In this document: piece by piece, positions 7,834 through 16,415 of the stretch
Layout: each line of letters opens with the position of its first letter
Numbering within the stretch: the first letter of the stretch is position 1
Assembly: GCF_000271485.2 (NCBI RefSeq)
Contig: NZ_AKVN02000001.1
Coordinates: 376,001-440,000, forward strand
Length of the DNA: 64,000 bases
From: Pelosinus fermentans DSM 17108
GTDB taxonomy: Bacteria > Bacillota > Negativicutes > DSM-13327
Direction of reading: 5' to 3'
The notes under the pieces: generated by a model
Database searches by the model: none
What the model saw: only the letters and a program-made list of their open reading frames with translations
What the model was told of the DNA's origin: nothing
Program-made: the position numbers and the translations under genes

Positions 7834-8742
7834 ATGAGTAAAATACAAGCTAGCAAGATTCATCGCCAATTTCAAGTAAACAATGATTTTGGAAAAAAGA
7901 CAAAATTAACGGTCTTGGATGATTTTAACTTGCAGGTCCGTGAGGGAGAGTTTCTTTCGATACTAGGACCTAGTGGCTGCGGTAAATCTACCTTTCTAAA
8001 CATGCTAGCCGGGTTGGATAAACAAGATGGCGGACAAATATTGATTGATAGTGAGCCAGTAAGTGATAGAAGTTTTGACCGTGGCATGGTCTTTCAGGGA
8101 TATGCACTTTTCCCCTGGCGTACAGTTCTGGAAAATGTGGAGATCGGACTGCAAATTCGTGGATTAGAGAAAAAGGAACGGGAGGAAATTGCCAGGTATT
8201 ACTTAGCAATGGTTGGTTTGACAGCTTTCGCCAATCGTTACCCCCATCAACTGTCAGGCGGAATGAAGCAAAGGGTCGCCATTGCCCGTGTACTGGCTTA
8301 TCAACCGGATATCATGCTGATGGACGAACCCTTTGCTGCCTTGGATGCGCAAACAAGAGAAACCCTGCAGCTGGAGCTAATTCGAATTTGGGAAGCTGAT
8401 AAAAAAACCATTGTCTTCATTACTCATAGCATTGATGAGGCAATTTTGCTCTCTGATCGTGTAGCCGTAATGACAGCAAGACCAGGCAAAGTAAAAGAAA
8501 TTATTGATGTTTCCTTGCCGCGGCCCCGCTCAGAAGAGATTCGCAATTCATCTGAGTTTGCTCAAATCAGACAATATGCCTGGAGTCTGATTAAAGATGA
8601 AGTTACGAAAGCCCAGGGATTGCAAGAAAGTATAGAAAACGATCCGGGAAGGATAATGGTTCAGCCTATTATTTCACTGCAACAAAAATTTAAAGACATG
8701 ATTCAAAAAAGGATAGGTGGACACAATGAGAAAATTGGCTAA
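7834..8742 (+). CDS. ABC importer ATPase (SsuB/TauB-like)
   Basis: A 302-residue nucleotide-binding subunit. Walker A is GPSGCGKST (about residues 49-57), the Q-loop lies at MVFQGYALFPWRT, the ABC signature is LSGGMKQRVAIAR (about 139-151) and Walker B is IMLMDEPFAALDA. The FPWRT sequence after the Q-loop is typical of the nitrate/sulfonate/taurine group. About 60 extra residues follow the usual end of this subunit (about 240 onward) and are helical and charged; they may interact with a regulator. The end overlaps the permease gene by 17 bases. Confidence 0.9.
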   Translation: MSKIQASKIHRQFQVNNDFGKKTKLTVLDDFNLQVREGEFLSILGPSGCGKSTFLNMLAGLDKQDGGQILIDSEPVSDRSFDRGMVFQGYALFPWRTVLENVEIGLQIRGLEKKEREEIARYYLAMVGLTAFANRYPHQLSGGMKQRVAIARVLAYQPDIMLMDEPFAALDAQTRETLQLELIRIWEADKKTIVFITHSIDEAILLSDRVAVMTARPGKVKEIIDVSLPRPRSEEIRNSSEFAQIRQYAWSLIKDEVTKAQGLQESIENDPGRIMVQPIISLQQKFKDMIQKRIGGHNEKIG

Positions 8743-9508
8743 TTTCTTTACCGGTTCTTTGGAAAAGACGATCGGCCTAATCTTATTTATTGCATTATGG
8801 GAACTGGCGCCCCGGGCAGGTTGGGTCAATTCTACCTATTTAAGTCCGCCATCGGCAGTCGTATCTGCACTAATAGCCCTGCTAAAAAGCGGGGATCTGC
8901 TTAAGCATCTATTAATCAGTCTCCAAAGAGCTTTGGTGGGCATGGCAGTTGCTGTTTCTTTTGGTATGATTTTCGGGTTATTTATTGGTTATTTCAAAAA
9001 GATTGAAGGCTATTTAGATGCTTTGTTTCAGTCTTTTAGGCAAATGTCGGCGTTTGCGCTTTTTCCTGTGTTTATTCTTTTATTTGGAGTGGGCGAGCTT
9101 TCCAAGACCATTATTATCTTTTGGGCTTCTCTGTGGCCTATTTTATTAAATACCATTAATGGCGTCAAAAATGTGGATACATTACTGGTACAATCGGCTA
9201 AATCCATGGGAGCGTCACAAAAATTTATTTTCTTACGGGTTATATTACCGGCGGCAGCTCCTGATATTTTCACAGGGATTCGCTTAGGAGGATCTTACTG
9301 CGTTATGTCCCTTGTTGCAGCAGAAATGATCGGTGCTACCTCTGGATTGGGATATTTAATCTTATATTCCCAGGAAACGTTTAATATCCCTGATATGTAT
9401 GCAGGCATTGTGGGGTTAGCCATTATGGGATTGGGAATAAACTATGCCTTAAAACTGATTGAAAAATCCTTTAGCAGCTGGAAGCAAGGCGTTGCAGTTG
9501 GGGAGTAA
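8726..9508 (+). CDS. ABC importer permease (SsuC/TauC-like)
   Basis: A 260-residue membrane protein with about six helices. The cytoplasmic EAA loop is seen as QSAKSMGASQKFIFLRVILPAAAP (about residues 157-180), with GIRLGGSYCVMSLVAAEMIGA following, as in the binding-protein-dependent permeases of the sulfonate/nitrate type. It pairs with the two preceding genes. I chose ATG 8726, behind TAGGTGG, over an in-frame start nine bases earlier. The gene overlaps the ATPase stop by 17 bases, so translation is probably coupled. Confidence 0.9.
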   Translation: MRKLANFFTGSLEKTIGLILFIALWELAPRAGWVNSTYLSPPSAVVSALIALLKSGDLLKHLLISLQRALVGMAVAVSFGMIFGLFIGYFKKIEGYLDALFQSFRQMSAFALFPVFILLFGVGELSKTIIIFWASLWPILLNTINGVKNVDTLLVQSAKSMGASQKFIFLRVILPAAAPDIFTGIRLGGSYCVMSLVAAEMIGATSGLGYLILYSQETFNIPDMYAGIVGLAIMGLGINYALKLIEKSFSSWKQGVAVGE

Positions 9509-9587
9509 CCAGTAAGAGCATTGCTGGTTTTCTTCGGGCAGTAGAATCAATCTGGCAGCAGGGTTATCCTTATATTTAGAAAGTGTC

Positions 9588-9617
9588 GACTCATGTTTAT
9601 AAACGTGAGTCTCTTTT
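9588..9617 (+). terminator. Terminator after the SsuABC-type operon
   Basis: GACTCATGTTTATAAACGTGAGTC is a near-perfect hairpin and is followed by TCTTTTTT. A weaker hairpin (CCAG...CTGG, about 9509-9527) lies closer to the permease stop codon. Confidence 0.75.
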
Positions 9618-9677
9618 TTAAAAAAGCATAAAAACAATAAACTGGAAAGAAATGTTTATTTGATTTACTGGATAGAC

Positions 9678-9738
9678 TTGACAGGAAAAATCTTCTTTAG
9701 TAAAATGAGTCATACAAAACGGAATGAATATTCATTCC
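9678..9738 (+). promoter_or_regulatory. Promoter and palindromic operator of the tetR-type gene
   Basis: TTGACA (9678-9683) and TAAAAT (9701-9706) are spaced by 17 bases. A perfect 18-bp palindrome, GGAATGAATATTCATTCC (9721-9738), begins about where transcription would start plus eight bases. This is the classic position for autorepression by the TetR-family protein encoded 33 bases downstream. The GAATGAATATTCATTC core is also common for TetR regulators of efflux and redox genes. Confidence 0.8.
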
Positions 9739-9770
9739 TAAAATATTAAACTTTATTTTTGGAGAATACA

Positions 9771-10343
9771 ATGAAAGAAAAAGTACAGAATAAAAAAGCA
9801 GCTGTGCTGCAAGCCGCACTTGGACTATTATCTGAGCAAGGGTTTCAAGGTTCCCCGATGTCACAAATTGCTCAAAGAGCAAATATTGGCGTAGGTACCA
9901 TTTACCGTTACTTTTCCAGTAAAGAAGATTTGATCAACGATTTGTATATTGATGTTAAGACTCGTCTTGCCCAGCATACCCTGGGAAATTATTCAGCGAG
10001 CCGGGATGTTCACGCAAGTTTTTTAGTGCTGTTACGTAATATTGTTGATTATTTTATTGAAAATCCCGCAGAATTGATTTTTATGGAGCAGTATGCAAAT
10101 TCTCCCCTTATTACTGCTGCCACCCGGGAAGAAGGCTTACGCATGTTTGCACCAGTCAATCATTTGTTTGAACGTGCCAAAGATGAAAAATTACTGAAAG
10201 AACTTCCAATGGAAATGCTAAGCACTCTTGCTTATGGATCAACGATCTCTCTTGTTAAACTTAAGTTATTTGGTAAGGTTAAGCTGGATGGAGCAACCAT
10301 CGATGCAGGAGTGGACGCAATCTGGGATGCAATCAAACGGTAA
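9771..10343 (+). CDS. TetR/AcrR-family transcriptional regulator
   Basis: A 190-residue regulator. The N-terminal helix-turn-helix reads MSQIAQRANIGVGTIYRYFSSKEDLIND (about residues 30-57), textbook TetR. The C-terminal ligand domain is not recognisably close to a characterised member. The ATG at 9771 follows TTGGAGA; an in-frame TTG twelve bases earlier overlaps that ribosome site and is unlikely. The palindrome at 9721-9738 in its own promoter points to autorepression. The aldo/keto reductase gene begins 84 bases downstream on the same strand with no terminator between, so the regulator probably controls that redox gene as well. Confidence 0.9.
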   Translation: MKEKVQNKKAAVLQAALGLLSEQGFQGSPMSQIAQRANIGVGTIYRYFSSKEDLINDLYIDVKTRLAQHTLGNYSASRDVHASFLVLLRNIVDYFIENPAELIFMEQYANSPLITAATREEGLRMFAPVNHLFERAKDEKLLKELPMEMLSTLAYGSTISLVKLKLFGKVKLDGATIDAGVDAIWDAIKR

Positions 10344-10427
10344 TGAAAAACCAATCTAATTTTGCCGTTGATCTTCAATATAATTCTAGTTTTAAATGGG
10401 TATTCGAAAAATAAGGGAGGAATTATC

Positions 10428-11576
10428 TTGTTGTACAGAAAGTTTGGTAAAACCAAGGAAATGGTTTCTGCTTTAGGGTTTGGCTGTATGAGGCTTCCTA
10501 TTATTGGTAACGATCCAACGAATATTGATGAGGAGAAAGCAACCAACATGATAAGGCATGCTATTGATGCCGGTGTAAATTATATCGATACTGCTTATCC
10601 TTATCATGGTACTGGTTTTACTCGTGGTGGAGCCAGCGAGCTTTTTGTTGCCAGAGCCTTAAAGGACGGTTACAGACAGAAGGTTAAGTTAGCGACGAAG
10701 CTTCCCAGCTGGTTAATTAAAACAAGAGAAGATATGGATAAGTACTTGAATGAACAATTGGAGCGCCTTGAGACAGATTCTATTGATTTTTATTTAGTAC
10801 ATTCACTGAATGAAAATGTTTGGCCTGTAGTAAAAGAAGCTGGCGTTAGTGAGTTTTTAGAGCAAGCGATTAAAGATGGAAGAATCAAATATGCAGGATT
10901 TTCTTTTCATGATCAGATCGGGCTGTTTAAAGAAATCGTGGATTATTACGATTGGTCGTTCTGCCAGATTCAATATAACTATTTAGATGAGAAATACCAG
11001 GCCGGCAGGGAAGGCTTAGAATATGCAGCGAAAAAAGGTTTAGGAATTGTCATTATGGAACCCCTAAGAGGCGGTAATATTGTAAATCTCCCCAAAGAAG
11101 CAATCGAGATCATTGATAAAGCAGATGTGAAAAGAACACCGGCGGAATGGGGCTTACGATGGGTATGGAACCACCCGGGAGTCTCTGTTGTCTTAAGTGG
11201 TATGACGACTATGGATCATGTTACAGAAAATATAAAAGTAGCTCAAGAAGCAGAGGCCAACTCACTGACAACCAAAGAACTGGATATCGTCGATAAAGTA
11301 AAGAATCTCTTCGAACAAAGAATAAAAGTGAACTGTACAGGCTGTGCATACTGCATGCCTTGTCCTGCAGGCATCAATATTCCTGGATGTTTTTCCTCCT
11401 ATAATGATCATTGGGTTTTTGATGCCACTCCTGCGGCAAAGAAAACCTATGAGCTTCGCTCGAGCCTTACAGCTCCCGCATCGAAATGTGTAGAATGCGG
11501 TAAATGTGAAAGCCATTGTCCCCAAGGCATTCCAATTCGTACAGAATTAAAGAATGTTAAAGAACTATTCGAATAA
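10428..11576 (+). CDS. Aldo/keto reductase with C-terminal 4Fe-4S ferredoxin domain
   Basis: A 382-residue protein. Residues about 1-280 form an aldo/keto reductase barrel: GFGCMRLP, the catalytic region YIDTAYPYHG (Asp and Tyr), LATKLP (Lys) and FYLVHSL (His). The C-terminal about 90 residues form a ferredoxin-like domain with two clusters of cysteines, CTGCAYCMPCPAGINIP and CVECGKCESHCPQGIP. Such proteins are common in anaerobes and are thought to couple carbonyl reduction to Fe-S electron carriers. TTG 10428 sits 7 bases after GGGAGG; the open frame extends further upstream but without family similarity. Probably co-transcribed with the TetR gene. Confidence 0.85.
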   Translation: MLYRKFGKTKEMVSALGFGCMRLPIIGNDPTNIDEEKATNMIRHAIDAGVNYIDTAYPYHGTGFTRGGASELFVARALKDGYRQKVKLATKLPSWLIKTREDMDKYLNEQLERLETDSIDFYLVHSLNENVWPVVKEAGVSEFLEQAIKDGRIKYAGFSFHDQIGLFKEIVDYYDWSFCQIQYNYLDEKYQAGREGLEYAAKKGLGIVIMEPLRGGNIVNLPKEAIEIIDKADVKRTPAEWGLRWVWNHPGVSVVLSGMTTMDHVTENIKVAQEAEANSLTTKELDIVDKVKNLFEQRIKVNCTGCAYCMPCPAGINIPGCFSSYNDHWVFDATPAAKKTYELRSSLTAPASKCVECGKCESHCPQGIPIRTELKNVKELFE

Positions 11577-11588
11577 AAGTATTTCTAG

Positions 11589-11630
11589 AGGATCGCCGTC
11601 TATTCATTATGATGAATAAACGGCGATCCT
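11589..11630 (+). terminator. Hairpin terminator after the reductase
   Basis: Arms AGGATCGCCGT (11589-11599) and ACGGCGATCCT (11620-11630) pair perfectly, with an additional inner TTCAT/ATGAA pairing. The T-run is poor. Confidence 0.65.
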
Positions 11631-11682
11631 GGTTTGTAATCCTAAAAACAGCTATTGTAGCAGCCTACTAGTGGGAAAGTTA

Positions 11683-11829
11683 AGTAATTGATTGAAATAA
11701 CAGGGGATCAGAGTACCTTACGCGAGACGAAATTTCCGCGCAGTGTAGTGGGGCAAAAGCCTGTACGCTTTTTAAATAACTTACTGAAATAATAAGGGTC
11801 AGAGTAACCTATGCAAGACGAAATTTCCG
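11683..11829. repeat. Imperfect tandem duplication at the 3' end of the AraC gene
   Basis: The stretch 11776-11829, which encodes the last recognition-helix region of the regulator, recurs in diverged form at 11683-11738. Both end in the shared GACGAAATTTCCG. The outer copy is read in a shifted frame and supplies the last nine residues and the stop codon. This points to a local duplication during the gene's history. Confidence 0.55.
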
Positions 11830-12538
11830 ATATTGAGCGAGCTGTGGTGCACAATAGTTCCCGGGCGCGCCGCAATCGGTGTTCAATCAAATATTCAAGG
11901 GGTGCCATACCGGTATGCTTTTGAAACAGATAGGAGAACTGTTTGCTGTTTAAGCCATACTGGCCAGCCAATTTGGCTACTGTAAGTGGTTCCATGTAGT
12001 GAGCCTTCATATATTCTACGGCTTGTTCCACCAATTCCCGGCCCCATTCGCTGTGACGACCGTCAGCGCAGGTCAAACTTTCATCCAGAATGCTGAAAAA
12101 CAGCAATTTGGCCTGCAGGGCGGACAAATTGCCCGGCGTTATGCAGACGTTATATAGGCGGTGCAGCAAATCATTAATGCGGGTGCTGTAACCCGAATTA
12201 ATCTGATAATGGGAAAAGGCCTGGGGAAAGTCGATTTTGGCATTGTCGTCAACCTGATAATGGATGATCATATAATCCCACTTAGCGCATCCCACAACCT
12301 CTTTGTCCAGAGCGATATTGGGACCGCCGTGAAAAATTTTCCCTGGCTCCATCTCATAAGGCACACCGTCAAAGGACATCCTCGCCCGCCCTTTTATGGG
12401 AAAAATCAGACCCGAGAACGGCGGAGTGAAGACACCAAAACATTTTTTCCCCGGCGGCACGCTCGCTCTGATCACATCAATGATTTGGAATTCGATTCGG
12501 GAAAAGTTTCCCGCCAGTTGATTGATATCTACGTGCAT
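11708..12538 (-). CDS. AraC-family regulator, divergent from the TonB receptor operon
   Basis: A 276-residue regulator. The N-terminal half (about residues 1-150) looks like an AraC-type cupin sensor (FPIKGRARMSFDGVPYEMEPGKIFHGGPN). The C-terminal half carries two helix-turn-helix units (TVAKLAGQYGLNSKQFSYLFQKHTGMAPLEYL and SISEISSCIGYSDPYYFSKLFKKRTG). Divergent AraC regulators next to siderophore receptors (YbtA, PchR-like) usually activate uptake when the ferric siderophore is bound, and I infer that role. The ATG follows GGGAGGATGG. The last nine residues come from a frame-shifted duplicate of the helix region. The Fur box and three 33-bp direct repeats in the intergenic region are candidate targets of iron control and of this protein. 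Confidence 0.85.
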   Translation of the reverse strand: MHVDINQLAGNFSRIEFQIIDVIRASVPPGKKCFGVFTPPFSGLIFPIKGRARMSFDGVPYEMEPGKIFHGGPNIALDKEVVGCAKWDYMIIHYQVDDNAKIDFPQAFSHYQINSGYSTRINDLLHRLYNVCITPGNLSALQAKLLFFSILDESLTCADGRHSEWGRELVEQAVEYMKAHYMEPLTVAKLAGQYGLNSKQFSYLFQKHTGMAPLEYLIEHRLRRARELLCTTARSISEISSCIGYSDPYYFSKLFKKRTGFCPTTLRGNFVSRKVL

Positions 12539-12680
12539 CTTCCATCCTCCCAGTTTACCTGCGGTCCTGCTCTATAAATTCAGGATTTATTAAATTTTCC
12601 CGGCTTTATGCTTTTATAAATTGTCATAGGCGATAAAATAACATATCTACTTTATTATAAATATAAGTTGCATTATAATA

Positions 12681-12701
12681 ATGATATTGATTATCATTAT
12701 T
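12681..12701. promoter_or_regulatory. Fur box in the AraC/TonB-receptor intergenic region
   Basis: GATATTGATTATCATTATT (12683-12701) matches the 19-base consensus GATAATGATAATCATTATC at 16 positions. It lies between the divergent AraC and TonB receptor genes and implies iron repression of the locus. A nearly identical core, ATGATATTGATT-x-TCAT, reappears (inverted) in the promoter of the cysteine-rich peptide at 47108-47124. Confidence 0.75.
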
Positions 12702-12813
12702 ATAATGAGTTTGGTATTGGATGTCAAACCTTTCGACAAACTGTACTGCCATGATATTCGTGGAAAAATCGTTTGTATTCTCAGCCATCTCTGGAATAAA
12801 AATATGATGTTTT

Positions 12814-12913
12814 GGAATTCTGTCCATTTATTCAGCCTTTTTACTTGGAATGATGATCATTTACGCCACTTTTTTATTTGGAACTCTGTCCATTTACTCA
12901 AACTTTTTTACTT
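12814..12913. repeat. Three 33-bp direct repeats upstream of the TonB receptor
   Basis: Units start with GGAA at 12814, 12847 and 12880, are 33, 33 and 34 bases long and each end in a T-run plus ACTT or ATTT. Units 1 and 3 share TCTGTCCATTTA; unit 2 is more diverged. Spacing of 33 bases is close to three helical turns, so all would lie on one DNA face. They may be binding sites for the neighbouring AraC protein. The rest of 12540-13027 holds no gene. Confidence 0.65.
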
Positions 12914-13027
12914 GGTATTCTATAAGTACTAGTTTTGCGCAGGGCCTTGAAGCTCAATGACTTACGGTCTTGTGGCTGAAAGCAGCTATGTGGCAATGCA
13001 TTTCCACCAGTAAAGGAGTTGACACCA

Positions 13028-15295
13028 ATGAAGAAAACATTGTTCCCTGCCAAAAACCGCCTGCTTTACGCCCTGGTTGGCAGCAGCCTGCTCTGGAATA
13101 CATCGGCAATTGTCTATGCTGAGGATACGGCAGAAATAGTTACTACTACCAGCCAGACCGATACTCAACCGATCTCTTCCGCTAAAGCGACTGCTGGTCA
13201 GGGGGAATTCATCCTGGAAGGAGTTGAAGTGACTGCCAGCCGTGAAACTTTGTCCCCGGCCTACGCTGGTGGACAGGTGGCCCGCGGCGCCAATCTTGGC
13301 GTACTGGGCAACAAAGATTTTATGGATACACCTTTTAACGTCACCAGCTATACGTCCCAGATCATGGAAGATCAGCAGGCCAATACGCTGTACGACGTAC
13401 TCATCAACGATCCGTCTGTCCGTTTCACCACCCCCACCGGGCAGGTCGCTGAATATTACAAGATCCGCGGCCTGGACGTCGCGATGGAACACCTTTATTT
13501 TAACGGCATGCAAGGACTGGCGCCATATTATCGTGTTCCTGTCGAATTTCTCGAACGGGTGGAAGTGCTCAAGGGGCCCAGTTCCCTGCTCTACGGCGGC
13601 GTGAATGCCTCGGTGGGCGGGTCGATCAACCTGATGCCCAAACGAGCTGGTGAAGAGGACGTCACCAGTTTTACGACAAGTTATACTTCTTCATCCCACT
13701 TTGGAGGGCATCTCGACATTGGCCGACGCTTCGGAAAAAACAAAGAATGGGGCATTCGTTTCAATGGTCTGTACGCGGATGGTGACACCGAAACTGACAG
13801 CCAGTCGAAGGAACGACTGCTGGGCTCCCTGGGCGTGGATTACCGCCACGACCGCTGGCGGCTGTCTCTGGATGCTTACGGTTTCCAGGAGAACTATGAA
13901 AACGGCCTCATTTCCATGTATCAGCTGCAAAGCAATACTATTAAAGCACCTCATGGTTCAACCAATCTGTTTAAAGGCACCTCGGGCGCTGCCCGGAATA
14001 ACGGGATTCTGTTTAAAGGTGAATATGACATTAAGGACAACCTAACCGCCTACGCCGGCTTCGGCAAAGCTGCCTCCAGGGCCACAGGCTTCATCAACGG
14101 CAATCATATTTTACTTGTCCAAGCCGACGGAACGGCCTATCCCCGCAATCTCTTTAAACAAAACTTCTGGAACGACGCCACTTCAGCCGAACTGGGACTG
14201 CGCGGCACTTACCAGACCGGTTCGGTCAAGCATCAATTGGCCTTAAGCTCCAGCTTTCTCGATAATGAGTATTCCAGCACGTTCAACCGTTATGTCACTA
14301 CTCCTTACATGAGCGGTCTCCCCATCAGTATTTATGATGACTCGTTCTCATTCGCCAACTATTTTAATAGTGTGGCCTGGAAGGGCAAAGGCGGGAAGAC
14401 GTCTACCACGAATCTGTCCAGTTATCTTTTAGCTGACACACTTTCCTTCAATGAAGAAAAGGTGCAGTTAACGTTAGGGGTAAGCCGGCACAGTGTGAAC
14501 ACGAAAAGTTTTAACGCCACCACTGGAGCCCGGATTGCACAGCATGATGCGGATAAAACGCTGCCGCTAGTCGGCTTTGTAGTCAAACCCTGGGGCAACT
14601 CGGTTGCGCTTTATGGCAACTACATTGAAGCACTTTCCCCCGGAGCGGAGGTCGGAGCCACCTTAGGCTATACCAACTCCGGTCAGTTAATGGCGCCGTA
14701 TACCAGTAAACAAAAAGAAATCGGCGTCAAATGGGATAAAGGGAAATTCGCCAATACGCTGTCTTTATTTCAAATCAACCGGCCCAACACAATGGTTGTC
14801 ACAAATAGCCTAAATGAAAAAACCCAGACCTATGACGGCGAACAGGAAAGCCGCGGCGTTGAATGGAGCACTTTTGGCGAAATAGGCAAGAACCTGCGCT
14901 TGTTGGGCGGCATCAGCTATCTTAAGGCTGAAATAAACAATGCAACCGCGGCCGCAACTAAAGGCAACACCCCCTTTGGCGTACCCAAATGGTCGATGAA
15001 TGCCGGCGTCGAATGGGACACGCCGTGGAATCATGATTTAACGCTTTCACTGCGGGCGGTATATACCGATTCCCAGTACATTGACAATGCCAACACCATC
15101 AAACTACCGAGCTGGGTGCGCTATGACATCGGCGCGCGCTACAAAACCGAGATCAAGAACGTCCCGGTTACCTACCGGCTCAGTGTGGAAAACCTGTTTG
15201 ACAAACAATACTGGGCAGGTGCTTTCAGCATGGAAGGCTTCGCCACATTAGGCGGTCCCCGCACCGTTAAGCTGTCGGCAACCATGCATTTCTAA
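13028..15295 (+). CDS. TonB-dependent siderophore-type outer-membrane receptor
   Basis: A 755-residue outer-membrane protein. A signal peptide ends near AIVYA (about residue 31). The plug domain follows (about 60-210), with DTPFNVTSYTSQIMEDQQANT, a YYKIRGLD motif and VEVLKGPSSLLYGG. A beta-barrel of about 540 residues ends in the aromatic terminus TMHF needed for outer-membrane assembly. The plug resembles that of ferric-siderophore receptors. ATG 13028 lies 9 bases after AAGGAG. It is the first gene of a nine-kilobase operon and has a Fur box upstream. Neither TonB nor ExbBD is in the window. Ligand unknown; the downstream nitrogenase-like genes hint at an unusual chelate or tetrapyrrole. 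Confidence 0.9.
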   Translation: MKKTLFPAKNRLLYALVGSSLLWNTSAIVYAEDTAEIVTTTSQTDTQPISSAKATAGQGEFILEGVEVTASRETLSPAYAGGQVARGANLGVLGNKDFMDTPFNVTSYTSQIMEDQQANTLYDVLINDPSVRFTTPTGQVAEYYKIRGLDVAMEHLYFNGMQGLAPYYRVPVEFLERVEVLKGPSSLLYGGVNASVGGSINLMPKRAGEEDVTSFTTSYTSSSHFGGHLDIGRRFGKNKEWGIRFNGLYADGDTETDSQSKERLLGSLGVDYRHDRWRLSLDAYGFQENYENGLISMYQLQSNTIKAPHGSTNLFKGTSGAARNNGILFKGEYDIKDNLTAYAGFGKAASRATGFINGNHILLVQADGTAYPRNLFKQNFWNDATSAELGLRGTYQTGSVKHQLALSSSFLDNEYSSTFNRYVTTPYMSGLPISIYDDSFSFANYFNSVAWKGKGGKTSTTNLSSYLLADTLSFNEEKVQLTLGVSRHSVNTKSFNATTGARIAQHDADKTLPLVGFVVKPWGNSVALYGNYIEALSPGAEVGATLGYTNSGQLMAPYTSKQKEIGVKWDKGKFANTLSLFQINRPNTMVVTNSLNEKTQTYDGEQESRGVEWSTFGEIGKNLRLLGGISYLKAEINNATAAATKGNTPFGVPKWSMNAGVEWDTPWNHDLTLSLRAVYTDSQYIDNANTIKLPSWVRYDIGARYKTEIKNVPVTYRLSVENLFDKQYWAGAFSMEGFATLGGPRTVKLSATMHF

Positions 15296-15321
15296 ACCAT
15301 AACCCTATTGGAGGAGTTAGA

Positions 15322-16287
15322 ATGAAAAGACTAATGGGACTTATCGTCTCACTCGTGCTTTTGACAGGGCTGCTGACTGGCTGCGCCGGAACCCCTGAGA
15401 CTGCTGTGAGCACACCGCAGTCAGTGAGCGGCAATGACGCGAAAAAAGGCGCGTGGCCGAGGACAATTACAGACGCAGCAGGGAATAAAGTTGTTTTAGC
15501 AAAACAACCGCAAAGGATAGCAATTCTTCACTCCTTATATTTGGAGTACTTTTTTGCCCTGGGGACGCCTCCCATTGCGTCTATGGGGGCTTCGACGGGG
15601 AATGCGATGAAGGCTTTGAAAGAATGGGAAACCCTTAAATCCTATGCAGGAACTGCCGACATTATGGACTTAGGCAGTGCCCGGGATTTGAATTTAGAGG
15701 CAATTTTAGCGGCAAAACCGGATGTCATTGTTACATTCAAAGGGCAAGGTCATTTAGCTCAAATGTATGACCAACTGGTGCAGATTGCTCCTATCATTCA
15801 AGTGGATTTTAATGCCTCTTGGCAGGACCAGACATTAGCCTGCGCTGAAATTGTCGGGAAAGAAGCCTTTGCCCAAGACTTCATCAAAGAAACAGAGACA
15901 GTCATTTCTTCCGCAAAGAGTAAGTTGAGTAAACATAAGGGCAAAACCATTGCCCTTTTCCGCACGGATGGAAAATCATTCATTTCACGGGGTACTAAGG
16001 AGTATTACGAAACTTTTGGAATTGCTAAGCCAGCTGGTTATCCGGATCATTATCAAACCTTATCCTTAGAGGCTGTCGCTGAGATGAAGCCGGACTATAT
16101 CGTTTTTCAGGACTCTGTCCAAAATGCACAAACATTTGTGAAAGCTCAGGAATCTTCTTCTGTATGGCAGTCATTAGGCGCAGTAAAAAATGGACAGGTA
16201 CTCTATTTTGATGACTCTCTTAATACATTTGGACCTCTTGCCATGCGGATTACCGCTGACAGACTGATGCAGATATTTTCAGAGTAG
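15322..16287 (+). CDS. Siderophore/cobalamin-type periplasmic binding lipoprotein
   Basis: A 321-residue lipoprotein with lipobox LLTGC (Cys21). The mature part is a class III binding protein like FepB, FhuD or BtuF: TDAAGNKVVLAKQPQRIAILHSLYLEYFFALG near the start, NLEAILAAKPDVIVTFKG in the middle and LEAVAEMKPDYIVFQDS in the second lobe. It would take the ligand released by the TonB receptor and pass it to the FecCD permeases. It follows the receptor by 26 bases. Its base composition is nearer to the genome background than the genes from 16.4 kb onward. Confidence 0.9.
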   Translation: MKRLMGLIVSLVLLTGLLTGCAGTPETAVSTPQSVSGNDAKKGAWPRTITDAAGNKVVLAKQPQRIAILHSLYLEYFFALGTPPIASMGASTGNAMKALKEWETLKSYAGTADIMDLGSARDLNLEAILAAKPDVIVTFKGQGHLAQMYDQLVQIAPIIQVDFNASWQDQTLACAEIVGKEAFAQDFIKETETVISSAKSKLSKHKGKTIALFRTDGKSFISRGTKEYYETFGIAKPAGYPDHYQTLSLEAVAEMKPDYIVFQDSVQNAQTFVKAQESSSVWQSLGAVKNGQVLYFDDSLNTFGPLAMRITADRLMQIFSE

Positions 16288-16415
16288 TAATGAAAAAACA
16301 CAATATGACCGTTTAATAAAGGTTTGTTTTTCCTGGATTTTGCACGAAGGCGGTGGATATGCTGGAGCGATACCAGACACAGGCCGGGGCGTAGCAGAAG
16401 GGAGGAGCCACCAGA

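Noticed and set aside
12814-12913. CRISPR array
   Set aside because: The three units are contiguous 33-bp tandem repeats without spacers and with much internal divergence.
16288-16415. Cobalamin riboswitch in the gap before the FecCD genes
   Set aside because: The GGCGGTGG...GCCACC stretch lacks the conserved B12-box and core segments of that class.
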